A program made the position numbers and the translations under genes. Under the pieces are notes generated by a model. It made no database searches, was not told where the DNA came from, and was given only the letters and a program-made list of their open reading frames with translations. Below are positions 8,300-15,426 of a DNA stretch of 38,361 nucleotides, in pieces; the stretch's first letter is position 1, and every line of letters starts with the position of its first letter. The DNA lies in the NCBI GenBank assembly GCA_021779935.1, contig JAJXZT010000039.1, positions 1 to 38,361 of the forward strand, written 5' to 3'. This stretch comes from Acidobacteriota bacterium (GTDB taxonomy: Bacteria; Acidobacteriota; Terriglobia; Terriglobales; Acidobacteriaceae).

Positions 8300-8956
8300 A
8301 TGAAGCTGACGGCGAGCGTTTTCGTAGTTGTGCTGGCTGCATCCGCCTTGGCGGCGCAGACCAGGCCCGTGTCGCCCGCGCCCGCTCGTCCCGCGGGAAA
8401 GGCGCCAGAAAAGGCTGCGGTTCATGTGGCGCGCCCCTCCGGGGCCCGTGCCCGGCCGGTTGCTCACCGCGCGGTGGAACCACATCGCCGCGTACCCGTG
8501 CGTCACGTCGCCCAGGCCAAATCTCCGGCCCGCAAGCCCGTGCGTCGCGTTGAGCGCAAGCCCGTGCGCCGTGCCGAAACCACGCCGGCCGAGACCGAAA
8601 AGAAAGCTTCCACTCCCGAGATGGAGGGAGCTGCTGGACGCCGCGACCCGTTCCGCAGTCCGGTTGTTGAAACCGGCGGCGTGCTGGCCGGGTGCAGCAC
8701 CGGCGGAAAGAAGTGCCTGGTCGTCGATCAGATTACGTTGCAGGGAATCGTTAAGGCACCCAGCGGAAACATCGCCGTGATCACCAATTCGGAGAAGCGA
8801 ACCTACTTTCTCCGCGACAACGATCCCGTCTTTAACGGTTTTGTCCAGAAGATCACCGGTAACTCTGTCATCTTCCGCGAGAATGTGAAGGATCGTCTCG
8901 GAAGGCCGGTGACGCGCGAAGTGGTGAAGACGTTGACCAATCCCGCCATCGGTTGA
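8300..8956 (+). CDS. pilP: type IV pilus assembly protein PilP
   Basis: The product is 218 aa. It begins with a cleavable signal (LTASVFVVVLAASALAAQT) with no lipobox cysteine, unlike the PilP lipoprotein of Pseudomonas. Residues about 25-100 are a low-complexity Ala/Pro/Arg/Val linker. The C-terminal domain (RRDPFRSP ... QITLQGIVKAPSGNIAVITN ... GRPVTREVVKTL) is the PilP beta-sandwich that links the inner-membrane PilNO complex to the PilQ secretin. AAGGTT precedes the ATG. A 211-nt hairpin-rich gap separates it from pilQ. Confidence 0.9.
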   Translation: MKLTASVFVVVLAASALAAQTRPVSPAPARPAGKAPEKAAVHVARPSGARARPVAHRAVEPHRRVPVRHVAQAKSPARKPVRRVERKPVRRAETTPAETEKKASTPEMEGAAGRRDPFRSPVVETGGVLAGCSTGGKKCLVVDQITLQGIVKAPSGNIAVITNSEKRTYFLRDNDPVFNGFVQKITGNSVIFRENVKDRLGRPVTREVVKTLTNPAIG

Positions 8957-8983
8957 CGCGGGACGTGACGTCGGAACCGGCAG

Positions 8984-9008
8984 GCTGCATCCGCCGATTG
9001 GATGCGGC
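8984..9008 (+). promoter_or_regulatory. first hairpin of the pilP-pilQ leader
   Basis: GCTGCATCC (8984-8992) pairs with GGATGCGGC (9000-9008) over 9 bp (one G-T pair) around a 7-nt loop, 27 nt after the pilP stop. No U-run follows, so it is more likely a processing or stability element than a terminator. A weaker 5-bp hairpin, CCCCT/AGGGG, follows at 9019-9033. Confidence 0.5.
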
Positions 9009-9077
9009 AGGAGTTTGGCCCCTCTTACAGGGGATACAAGAGTCAGGCAGTAACCGGCTGTTCGCGGAAGATTGGCG

Positions 9078-9100
9078 AATCGCCGGGGGCGATTTTCTTC
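9078..9100 (+). terminator. attenuator-like hairpin in the pilQ leader
   Basis: AATCGCC (9078-9084), GGG loop and GGCGATT (9088-9094) form a 7-bp stem followed by TTCTTC, which resembles a weak intrinsic terminator placed 68 nt before the pilQ start. It could lower read-through from pilP into pilQ. Confidence 0.45.
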
Positions 9101-9132
9101 ACGGTGGCTGGCGAGGCTAGCGCCGGTCGACG

Positions 9133-9160
9133 CACGGATGGAACTTTCATCCGTGAGGAG
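9133..9160 (+). promoter_or_regulatory. hairpin abutting the pilQ ribosome-binding site
   Basis: CACGGATG (9133-9140) and CATCCGTG (9148-9155) form a perfect 8-bp stem with a 7-nt loop. The next base begins AGGAG (9156-9160), the pilQ Shine-Dalgarno, 7 nt before the ATG. Such placement can present or hide the ribosome-binding site and suggests translational control of the secretin. Confidence 0.55.
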
Positions 9161-9167
9161 AACTACC

Positions 9168-11765
9168 ATGAGGCTGAAACAACTACAGGCAATGCTGATC
9201 CCGCTGCTGTTCTGCACCTTGACGGCGGCGGCTTTCGGACAGAAATTGACTGGTGTCAATGTATCGACGCACGGCCGCGAGACCGTGTTCACGCTGCGCA
9301 CCAGCGATGCTTTTACCCACAACGAGTATCGTCCGGAAGACAATCTCCTGCTCGTCGACCTGAACGGCGTCTCTGCCGCCGATCTGGCGAACCGTAAGGA
9401 CACTGTCGAGTCGCCCGCCGTCAAGTCGTATCGCGTGCTGACCTACAAGGGAACCAACGGCGCCGAAGTCACGCGTCTCGAGCTCCATCTTGGCAATGGT
9501 GTCAGTTTCCGTACAGACCAGTCGGCTCACGACCTGGTGCTCCATCTGCTCGCAGCCTCCGAGCCGTCCGCAGCCGCCAGTGCCAAGCCGCCCGCAACTG
9601 TTCCTTCCCGGCCGGCCTATGTCGTCCCGGCCTCCGAGCCGGCGCGTCCCGTTGCGGCTCCCGTCAAGACGGCCGCCCGCGGCGTCAGCGAGCGTCCCGG
9701 ACAGCGTCATCAACTCAGCAAGGTTGCCGTAGTGCGCACCGGTGACGGACTCGCCGTGGAACTCCATGGCGCCTCGGAAGCCACCACGCTGAAGCTCTCC
9801 ACCCCGTATCGTCTCGTCGTCGATCTTCAGAACACCGTGGTCGATACCCGTTCGCGCGACATTTTTGTCAACGCCCACGACGTCCGCAGCGTTCGCGTCG
9901 GCCAGTTCCGTGCTGAGCCGCCCGTCGCCCGCATCGTCGTCGACCTCAAGTCGCCGCTGGCCTATGACCTGGTACGCACCGCGAATGGATTGATCGTGCA
10001 GTTGCGCGGCCCCGTTGCCGTGGCTGTCTGGAAGGGTGAATCTCCGGCTCCGTCCGCTGCCTCTTCCATGGCTGCCGCCCGGCCCGCTGCCGCCCCGCAG
10101 AAGACGGAAATCGCTGTTAATCAGCCTCCGGCGCAGGCTCCCGTGGCCACCGTTTCGGCTTCGCTTCCGCACCCAACTCCTTCGCCTAATGCTGGCGCGG
10201 CTGTTTTGGAGCGCGACAAATCTGATGCGACAAACTATGTGCCCGCCTCGTTGCCGGTAGCGTCGCAGCCGGCGCCGCCCACGCAGCAGGCTCAGCCATA
10301 TGCCTTCGTCGAGCCGCAGTATCACCAGGTGCAGAACACGCCCGCCGAGCGGGCCGCCGCGGCTGCGGAAACCGTGGCGCATTCCGACTCCAGCACGTCC
10401 GGCATTCTGCCGCCGGTCAGCGCCGCGCCAACGCCCATGCCCGCCGTCAACCTTGCCCTTGCCCAGCAGGAGCAGGCTGCCGCGGCTGCCAACGCGCCGG
10501 CTCAGCCGAAATACACCGGCGAACCGATTTCCGTAAACCTTAAGGACGTCGATCTCAAGGACTTCTTCCGCCTGATCCATGAGATCAGCGGCCTCAATAT
10601 CGTCCTCGATCCCAACGTCCACGGAAGCGTCACCATCGTTCTCGATGACGTACCGTGGGACCAGGCGCTCGACATCGTTCTGCGCAACAACGGACTTTCC
10701 AGCCAGCTTGAAGGCAACGTCCTGCGCATTGCCAGTCTTGACGATCTCCGCAAGGAAGCCGACGCGCGTCACGCCCAGGAAGTGGCCGAAGCACAGGCCA
10801 TCAAGAAGGTGACCGTCACCCGCTTCCTCAGCTACTCGCACGCCAAGGACATCATGCCCACGGTGAAGCGCTTCCTCTCGCCGCGCGGTGAAGTCATCGC
10901 CGACGACCGTACGAACGCGCTCGTCATCTCCGACATTCCCAGCGTTATCCCCGAGGTCGACAAACTCATCGGGCAGCTTGATCGCAAGACGCAGGAAGTT
11001 GAGATCGAGGCGCGCGTCGTCGCTGCCACCCGCAACTTCGCCCGTGACCTCGGCATGCAGCTTGGCTTCGGCTGGGGCAATGGAGTTTCCGCCGTCGGTG
11101 GCCCGGCCGGTACCGCCGGCATGGTCAGCCCCATTCAGGTCAACGGTCTCAGTCCGCGCTACATCCTTGATCCAACCGGCAAGTCGATTCCGCTGTTCTC
11201 AAACCTGGTGTCGCCGAATATCACCAGTGGCCTCTCGTTCGTCAACGCCACCAACTCCTACCGTATCGACGCCATTCTTACGATGGCTGAATCCCGCGGT
11301 CTGCTGAAAGTACTTTCGCGTCCGCGCATCGTCACTCAGAACAACGTGACGGCCATCGTTAAGCAGGGCTTACGCATCCCGGTCGTGACCCAGGCGCAGT
11401 TGGGCGGTCCGCCAACTACCACCTACGTCGAGGCTGATCTGCGGCTTACTGTCACTCCACAGATCACCGTCGAGAACACCATCTTCCTCTCGGTCGACGT
11501 GGAAAACACCACGCCTGATTTCGGCCGCACCGTCGGCGGCAACCCGACGCTGATTACCCAGCAGGCAACCACTCAGGTGCTCGTCACCGATGGCGGCACG
11601 GTCGTCATCGGCGGCGTCATCCAGACGCAGAACTCCATCAGCCGGTCGCAGGTACCGCTGCTCGGCAGCATCCCGATCCTGGGCAACCTCTTTAAGCAGC
11701 GTTCGGTCAGCACCTCGACTCAGGAACTTATCTTCTTCCTGAGCCCGCGCATCATCCAGACATAG
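9168..11765 (+). CDS. pilQ: type IV pilus outer-membrane secretin PilQ
   Basis: The product is 865 aa from the ATG at 9168 (AGGAG at 9156-9160); the longer frame from 9072 runs through the leader hairpins and is rejected. A signal peptide (PLLFCTLTAAAFGQ) is followed by two AMIN domains (about residues 24-125 and 184-282) that bind peptidoglycan, a Pro/Ala-rich linker (about 283-450), a secretin/TonB short N-terminal domain (ISVNLKDVDLKDFFRLI, about 453-530), a secretin N1/KH-like domain (FLSYSHAKDIMPTVKRFLSP, about 552-608) and the secretin barrel (about 609-865), with the late motif VPLLGSIPILGNLFK. It forms the gated outer-membrane pore for the pilus. It is the last gene of the operon. Confidence 0.95.
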   Translation: MRLKQLQAMLIPLLFCTLTAAAFGQKLTGVNVSTHGRETVFTLRTSDAFTHNEYRPEDNLLLVDLNGVSAADLANRKDTVESPAVKSYRVLTYKGTNGAEVTRLELHLGNGVSFRTDQSAHDLVLHLLAASEPSAAASAKPPATVPSRPAYVVPASEPARPVAAPVKTAARGVSERPGQRHQLSKVAVVRTGDGLAVELHGASEATTLKLSTPYRLVVDLQNTVVDTRSRDIFVNAHDVRSVRVGQFRAEPPVARIVVDLKSPLAYDLVRTANGLIVQLRGPVAVAVWKGESPAPSAASSMAAARPAAAPQKTEIAVNQPPAQAPVATVSASLPHPTPSPNAGAAVLERDKSDATNYVPASLPVASQPAPPTQQAQPYAFVEPQYHQVQNTPAERAAAAAETVAHSDSSTSGILPPVSAAPTPMPAVNLALAQQEQAAAAANAPAQPKYTGEPISVNLKDVDLKDFFRLIHEISGLNIVLDPNVHGSVTIVLDDVPWDQALDIVLRNNGLSSQLEGNVLRIASLDDLRKEADARHAQEVAEAQAIKKVTVTRFLSYSHAKDIMPTVKRFLSPRGEVIADDRTNALVISDIPSVIPEVDKLIGQLDRKTQEVEIEARVVAATRNFARDLGMQLGFGWGNGVSAVGGPAGTAGMVSPIQVNGLSPRYILDPTGKSIPLFSNLVSPNITSGLSFVNATNSYRIDAILTMAESRGLLKVLSRPRIVTQNNVTAIVKQGLRIPVVTQAQLGGPPTTTYVEADLRLTVTPQITVENTIFLSVDVENTTPDFGRTVGGNPTLITQQATTQVLVTDGGTVVIGGVIQTQNSISRSQVPLLGSIPILGNLFKQRSVSTSTQELIFFLSPRIIQT

Positions 11766-11787
11766 CCTTTTGTTGCTCACCCTCTCG

Positions 11788-11815
11788 GCGGGTCCCTCGC
11801 GGACCCGCTTTTTTC
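11788..11815 (+). terminator. intrinsic terminator of the pil operon
   Basis: GCGGGTCC (11788-11795), CTCGC loop and GGACCCGC (11801-11808) form a perfect 8-bp stem followed immediately by six T residues. It lies 22 nt after the pilQ stop. Confidence 0.9.
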
Positions 11816-11848
11816 TTGCCATCGCATTTGCTCTTGTCGTTGCTTTTG

Positions 11849-11876
11849 CTAACGGCCAACGACTAACGGCCAACGA
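11849..11876. repeat. heptanucleotide tandem repeat (4 x 7 bp)
   Basis: Two alternating heptamers, CTAACGG and CCAACGA, are each present twice in perfect 7-bp register. The run ends 17 nt before the M24 peptidase start codon and overlies the place where a -35 box would be expected. Confidence 0.85.
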
Positions 11877-11881
11877 CCATT

Positions 11882-11893
11882 TACAATCTCCCC
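11882..11893 (+). promoter_or_regulatory. -10 box of a probable leaderless transcript
   Basis: TACAAT at 11882-11887 is followed by CTCCCC and then the ATG at 11894. A -10 box 6 nt from the start codon would place the transcription start at or next to the A of ATG. No Shine-Dalgarno is present, which fits leaderless translation. Confidence 0.6.
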
Positions 11894-12967
11894 ATGGACC
11901 ACCCGGCCCGTCTCCATCGGCTTCTCTTCGAACTCGAGCGCCGCAAGATTGACGCGCTACTTGTCACTCATCTTCCCAATGTCCGTTATCTCTGTGGATT
12001 CACCGGTAGCGCTGGCATCCTGCTCGCCGGCCGCCGTTCCGCCTTCTTCACCGATGGCCGTTACTCCGAGCAGTCGCGTTCTGAAGTCCAGGGAGCCCGT
12101 GTCGTCATTGGCAAGGGCCCCACGCTTGCCGTGGCAGCCCGGCACATCGGCCGCTCGCGCGTCGTCCGTCTTGGCATTGAGGCCGATCACCTGACCGTCG
12201 CCCTGCGCTCCCAGCTCGCTACGGAACTTGGCAAGGGCATCAAGCTCGTGCCCGTCAGCGGAGCCGTCGAAACCCTCCGCATGATCAAGGAGCCCGCCGA
12301 GATCGAAGCCATTCGTGAGGCCGTTAATCTCGCCGCACGACTCCTGGCACCTCTTCTTCGCGGAATCCGTCCCGGAGTCCCCGAGACCACCGTGGCCGCC
12401 CGTCTCGAATACATGGCGCGCCGTGCCGGAGCCGAGGGCATGTCGTTTGAAACCATCGTTGCTTCCGGCCCGCGCTCGGCCCTGCCGCATGGAGTCGCCT
12501 CTACTTCGCCCATCGCCCGTAACGGGTTCGTCGTTCTCGATTACGGTGTTATACTCAACGGTTATTGTTCCGATATGACGCGTACCGTATACGCTGGAAA
12601 GCCCGGCGAAGAGGAACGCGCCCTCTATCGCGCCGTGCTTGAGGCGCAGTTGGCTGCCATCACCGCTGTCACTCCGGGTTTGCCCGCCGGTGAGGTCGAT
12701 GAAGCCGCGCGTTCCGTCCTCAAGCGGGCCAGGCTGGCGAAGTTCTTTACCCACTCCACCGGACACGGCGTGGGTCTTGAAGTTCACGAAATGCCCCGTC
12801 TGGCTTTCCGGCAGGAACAGGTGTTGCAACCCGGCATGGTGGTCACGGTTGAACCCGGCGTCTACCTCCCCGGGCGTTGTGGTATCCGCATTGAAGACAT
12901 GGTGCTTGTCACCGAGCGTGGGTTTGAAGTGCTGACCCCCGCGACCAAGGATTTAATCGAACTCTGA
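11894..12967 (+). CDS. M24-family Xaa-Pro aminopeptidase
   Basis: The product is 357 aa. The N-terminal creatinase-like domain (about residues 1-125, VTHLPNVRYLCGFTGSAG) precedes the pita-bread M24 domain. Metal ligands are visible in LDYGVILNGYCSDMTRTVY (two Asp), STGHGVGLEVHE (His), TVEPGVYLPG (Glu) and RIEDMVLVT (Glu), so the enzyme looks intact. It would cleave N-terminal residues before proline in cytoplasmic peptides. An aroQ-pepP-efp-accB-accC order is common in other bacteria; here the peptidase leads directly to accB with neither aroQ nor efp. There is no Shine-Dalgarno; the start is supported by the -10 box at 11882. Confidence 0.92.
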   Translation: MDHPARLHRLLFELERRKIDALLVTHLPNVRYLCGFTGSAGILLAGRRSAFFTDGRYSEQSRSEVQGARVVIGKGPTLAVAARHIGRSRVVRLGIEADHLTVALRSQLATELGKGIKLVPVSGAVETLRMIKEPAEIEAIREAVNLAARLLAPLLRGIRPGVPETTVAARLEYMARRAGAEGMSFETIVASGPRSALPHGVASTSPIARNGFVVLDYGVILNGYCSDMTRTVYAGKPGEEERALYRAVLEAQLAAITAVTPGLPAGEVDEAARSVLKRARLAKFFTHSTGHGVGLEVHEMPRLAFRQEQVLQPGMVVTVEPGVYLPGRCGIRIEDMVLVTERGFEVLTPATKDLIEL

Positions 12968-13002
12968 CCAACGGCCGCTCCGGTGGCTGTTCCCAGGACA
13001 CG

Positions 13003-13476
13003 ATGAACCAGAAAGAATTAAAAGAACTTGTTGAATTCCTGATCGAAAAAGACATCACGGAATTCGAGCTCGAACGTGGCGATGTCAAGGTCCGCATCAA
13101 GCGGGGAACCCCCGTTGCTCCGGCCATCGTCGCCTCCGGCCCGCATTTTCCGCCGGCCGTTTCTTATGCGTCGCAGCCGGTTGCTCACGCCCCGGTCGCG
13201 TCCGCCTCAGCCGCCGTCGAGGACGGCGACAACGGGCTGCACACCGTCAAGTCGCCCATCGTCGGAACTTTCTATGAGTCTCCGTCCCCCGGCGCTCCGC
13301 CCTTTGTCAAGGCCGGTGACCAGGTCACGCTCGGGCAGGTCCTCTGCATCGTTGAAGCCATGAAGCTGATGAACGAGATCGAGTCCGACGTCGCCGGTGA
13401 AATCGTCAAGATGTACGTCAAGAACGGCCAGCCCGTCGAATACGGACAGCCATTATTCGCCATTCGCGCCCGCTAA
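13003..13476 (+). CDS. accB: biotin carboxyl carrier protein of acetyl-CoA carboxylase
   Basis: The product is 157 aa, a typical AccB length. The N-terminal helical region (LKELVEFLIEKDITEFELERG) is followed by an Ala/Pro/Val-rich linker (about residues 36-75) and the biotinyl domain, with biotinylation lysine K121 in the canonical EAMKLMNE. It carries carboxybiotin between AccC and the AccAD carboxyltransferase for malonyl-CoA synthesis. CCAGGA precedes the ATG. It is 35 nt downstream of the M24 peptidase gene and is followed by accC. Confidence 0.96.
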   Translation: MNQKELKELVEFLIEKDITEFELERGDVKVRIKRGTPVAPAIVASGPHFPPAVSYASQPVAHAPVASASAAVEDGDNGLHTVKSPIVGTFYESPSPGAPPFVKAGDQVTLGQVLCIVEAMKLMNEIESDVAGEIVKMYVKNGQPVEYGQPLFAIRAR

Positions 13477-13485
13477 GTTATGGAA

Positions 13486-13545
13486 GCCCCGGGCCGCAAG
13501 CCCGGGCGCTCTTCGGGGCTGTGCCTGGGGTATTGCCCCGGCCCT
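13486..13545 (+). promoter_or_regulatory. GC-rich hairpins between accB and accC
   Basis: CCCGGGC (13488-13494), CGCAA loop and GCCCGGG (13500-13506) form a 7-bp stem. GGGG/CCCC around TATTG (13527-13539) forms a second one. Competing pairings are possible with CGGGGC at 13514-13519. There is no U-run, so full termination is unlikely; the hairpins may set the accB:accC ratio by processing or attenuation. Confidence 0.4.
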
Positions 13546-13596
13546 TGGGAATCGAAGGAAATTGATTGTGCGCCAGTGGGGTGCGCCTGATTTCGC

Positions 13597-14961
13597 ATGT
13601 TCAACAAGATCCTAATCGCTAATCGTGGAGAGATCGCGCTCCGTGTCATTTGTGCCTGCAAGGAACTGGGCATCAAAGCCGTCGCCGTTTATAGCGAGGC
13701 TGACCGCAATTCGCTGCACGTCCGTTTTGCCGACGAAGCCGTCTGCATAGGCCCGCCGCGTCCCTCGGACAGCTATCTCAACATCCCGGCCGTCATCAGC
13801 GCCGCTGAAATCGCCAACGTCGACGCCATTCATCCCGGCTACGGCCTGCTCAGCGAGAACGCCAACTTCGCCGAAGTCTGCGCCGCCTGTGGCATCAAGT
13901 TCATCGGCCCCCGCCCGGAAGTCATCCGCATGATGGGCGAGAAGGAAAAGGCGCGCATGGCCATGAAGAAGGCCGGCGTCCCCATCCTTCCCGGCTCCGA
14001 CGGCGTCATCGCTACTGCCGAAGAAGCGATCAAGTGGGCGCAGGAAGTCGGCTTCCCGGTCATCGTCAAGGCATCGGCCGGAGGCGGCGGCCGCGGCATG
14101 CGCGTCATCCGTTCCGCCGAAGAACTGCCCAACATGTTCAATGCCGCCCAAACCGAGGCCGCCAACGCCTTCGGCAATGGCGATCTCTACATGGAGAAGT
14201 TCATCGAGCGCCCGCGCCACATTGAGTTCCAGGTGCTGGCCGATGAATTCGGCAACGTCGTCTCGCTCGGCGAGCGCGAGTGCAGCATTCAGCGCCGCCA
14301 CCAGAAGCTGCTTGAAGAGTCGCCCTCTGTCGTCGTCACGCCTGAAATGCGCAAGGAGATCGGCGGCATCCTCGAAAAGACCATGCGCGAGATCGGCTAC
14401 TCCAACGCCGGCACCGTCGAGTTCCTCATGGACGAAGACGGCAAGCTCAACTTCATCGAGATGAACACGCGCATCCAGGTCGAGCACGCCGTCACCGAAA
14501 TGGTCACCGACGTCGATCTCGTCAAGAGCCAGATCATGATTGCCGCTGGCTATAAACTTCCCGATGTCCTCCACGGCCCCATCGTCCACCGCGGACACGC
14601 CATCGAGTGCCGCATCAACGCCGAGCACCCCGAGAAGTTCACCCCCTCGGCCGGCAAGATCACCACGTATCACATCCCCGGCGGCACCGGCGTCCGCGTC
14701 GATACCGCGCAGTACGCCGAAGGCGTCGTCCCGCCCTACTACGATTCGCTGATCGCCAAACTTGTGGTGCGTGGCAAGGACCGCGAGGAAGCCATCTCGC
14801 GTATGACGCGCGCCCTGGAAATGTTCATCGTCGAGGGAATCTTCACCAGCATCCCGCTCCACCAGCGCATCATGCGCGACCCCGACTTCCGTGCCGGCAA
14901 CTTCGACACGAAATTCATGGAGCGCTTCCTCGGCGAAAGCAACTTGAAGAACAAACACTAA
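13597..14961 (+). CDS. accC: biotin carboxylase subunit of acetyl-CoA carboxylase
   Basis: The product is 454 aa, the standard AccC length. The order is the pre-ATP-grasp domain ([24 protein letters not shown]), the ATP-grasp domain with the glycine-rich loop [14 protein letters not shown] and the ligand set in [16 protein letters not shown] (Glu, Asn, Arg), and the C-terminal domain with [13 protein letters not shown]. It carboxylates biotin on AccB using ATP and bicarbonate. The 120-nt accB-accC gap contains hairpins and no clear Shine-Dalgarno for accC. Confidence 0.96.
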   Translation: MFNKILIANRGEIALRVICACKELGIKAVAVYSEADRNSLHVRFADEAVCIGPPRPSDSYLNIPAVISAAEIANVDAIHPGYGLLSENANFAEVCAACGIKFIGPRPEVIRMMGEKEKARMAMKKAGVPILPGSDGVIATAEEAIKWAQEVGFPVIVKASAGGGGRGMRVIRSAEELPNMFNAAQTEAANAFGNGDLYMEKFIERPRHIEFQVLADEFGNVVSLGERECSIQRRHQKLLEESPSVVVTPEMRKEIGGILEKTMREIGYSNAGTVEFLMDEDGKLNFIEMNTRIQVEHAVTEMVTDVDLVKSQIMIAAGYKLPDVLHGPIVHRGHAIECRINAEHPEKFTPSAGKITTYHIPGGTGVRVDTAQYAEGVVPPYYDSLIAKLVVRGKDREEAISRMTRALEMFIVEGIFTSIPLHQRIMRDPDFRAGNFDTKFMERFLGESNLKNKH

Positions 14962-14991
14962 CCGTCACGAAATTACAATCAAGACGCCTTT

Positions 14992-15040
14992 GTGCCCTAC
15001 CCTTGTCGCGTTCAGTTCGCGACAGGGTGGGGCTTTGTTC
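14992..15040 (+). repeat. palindromic element, GTGCCCTACCCTT type; probable accC terminator
   Basis: The head GTGCCCTACCCTTGTCGCG and the tail CGCGACAGGGTGGGG pair over about 15 bp with one bulged T, around the loop TTCAGTT; CTTTGTTCTT follows. It can end accBC transcription, and on the other strand it lies 39 nt past the repeat-peptide gene stop. It shares head, tail and loop core (CAGTT) with the element at 26676 while its inner stem differs. Confidence 0.75.
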
Positions 15041-15078
15041 TTGCGATCTGTCCCCGCGCAATTCAGCGAAGAGAGCTT

Positions 15079-15411
15079 CTATTCCGACGCGATCTTGAAC
15101 ATCGTCCTTGCCACACTCCCCGCGCTGGCCGTCTGATCGCAGTCGCACGAGCATTTTGGCGGCAGTGTTTGGTCGCAATCACACGAGCATGGTGGTGGCA
15201 CCGACTGATCGCAGTCACACGAGCACGGTGGCGGCACCGACTGATCGCAGTCACACGAGCATGGTGGCGGCACTGACTGGTCACAGTCGCATGAGCACGG
15301 TGGGGGTTGCGTCTGGTCGCAATCGCACGTGCAGGCGGCGACGCGGGATTCTTTGCCCACTTTGTCGTCCAGCGTAACGGCGCGAATTTGTGGAATTTCG
15401 AGAGTCGACAC
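15079..15411 (-). CDS. Cys-Asp repeat peptide, candidate radical-SAM-modified RiPP precursor
   Basis: The product is 110 aa from a GTG at 15411, fixed by an excellent GGAGG (15422-15418) 6 nt upstream. Residues 1-26 (MSTLEIPQIRAVTLDDKVGK and on) look like a leader. Residues 27-93 consist of six 12-residue units starting at C27, C39, C51, C63, C75 and C87, each CxCDCDQ followed mostly by a short Ser/Val/Pro-Pro-Pro spacer. The total is 18 Cys and 12 Asp. A 17-residue tail ends in SVARTMFKIASE. There is no signal peptide and no double-Gly site. The gene starts 15 nt after the SPASM enzyme stop, so the two are one operon. I infer a ribosomally made peptide whose Cys residues are cross-linked, perhaps to Asp, by the upstream enzyme. 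A metal-binding metallothionein-like role is the main alternative. I do not recognise a named family. Confidence 0.8.
   Translation of the reverse strand: MSTLEIPQIRAVTLDDKVGKESRVAACTCDCDQTQPPPCSCDCDQSVPPPCSCDCDQSVPPPCSCDCDQSVPPPCSCDCDQTLPPKCSCDCDQTASAGSVARTMFKIASE
15133..15333 (-). repeat. 36-bp coding tandem repeat, 6 units
   Basis: Six in-frame 36-bp units (the last incomplete) encode the CxCDCDQ modules. The units differ mainly at synonymous third positions (TGC/TGT, GAC/GAT, CAG/CAA, TCA/TCG), while every Cys, Asp and Gln of the motif is kept. Spacer residues vary only in the first and last units. Confidence 0.9.
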
Positions 15412-15426
15412 GGCAGTCCTCCGTTT

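Noticed and set aside
8957-9167. c-di-GMP (GEMM) riboswitch in the pilQ leader
   Set aside because: The conserved GEMM core words (such as GCAAAGC next to a CCTC stem) are not present; only generic hairpins can be supported.
15133-15333. 36-bp repeats considered as a CRISPR array
   Set aside because: The units are contiguous, without spacers, in frame and coding, and no cas gene is present.
15108-15377. Plus-strand frame across the Cys-repeat region, giving HTSMVAAPTDRS-type repeats
   Set aside because: The minus-strand frame has the GGAGG site, operon position and conserved Cys/Asp despite synonymous drift; the plus-strand repeat is a by-product.
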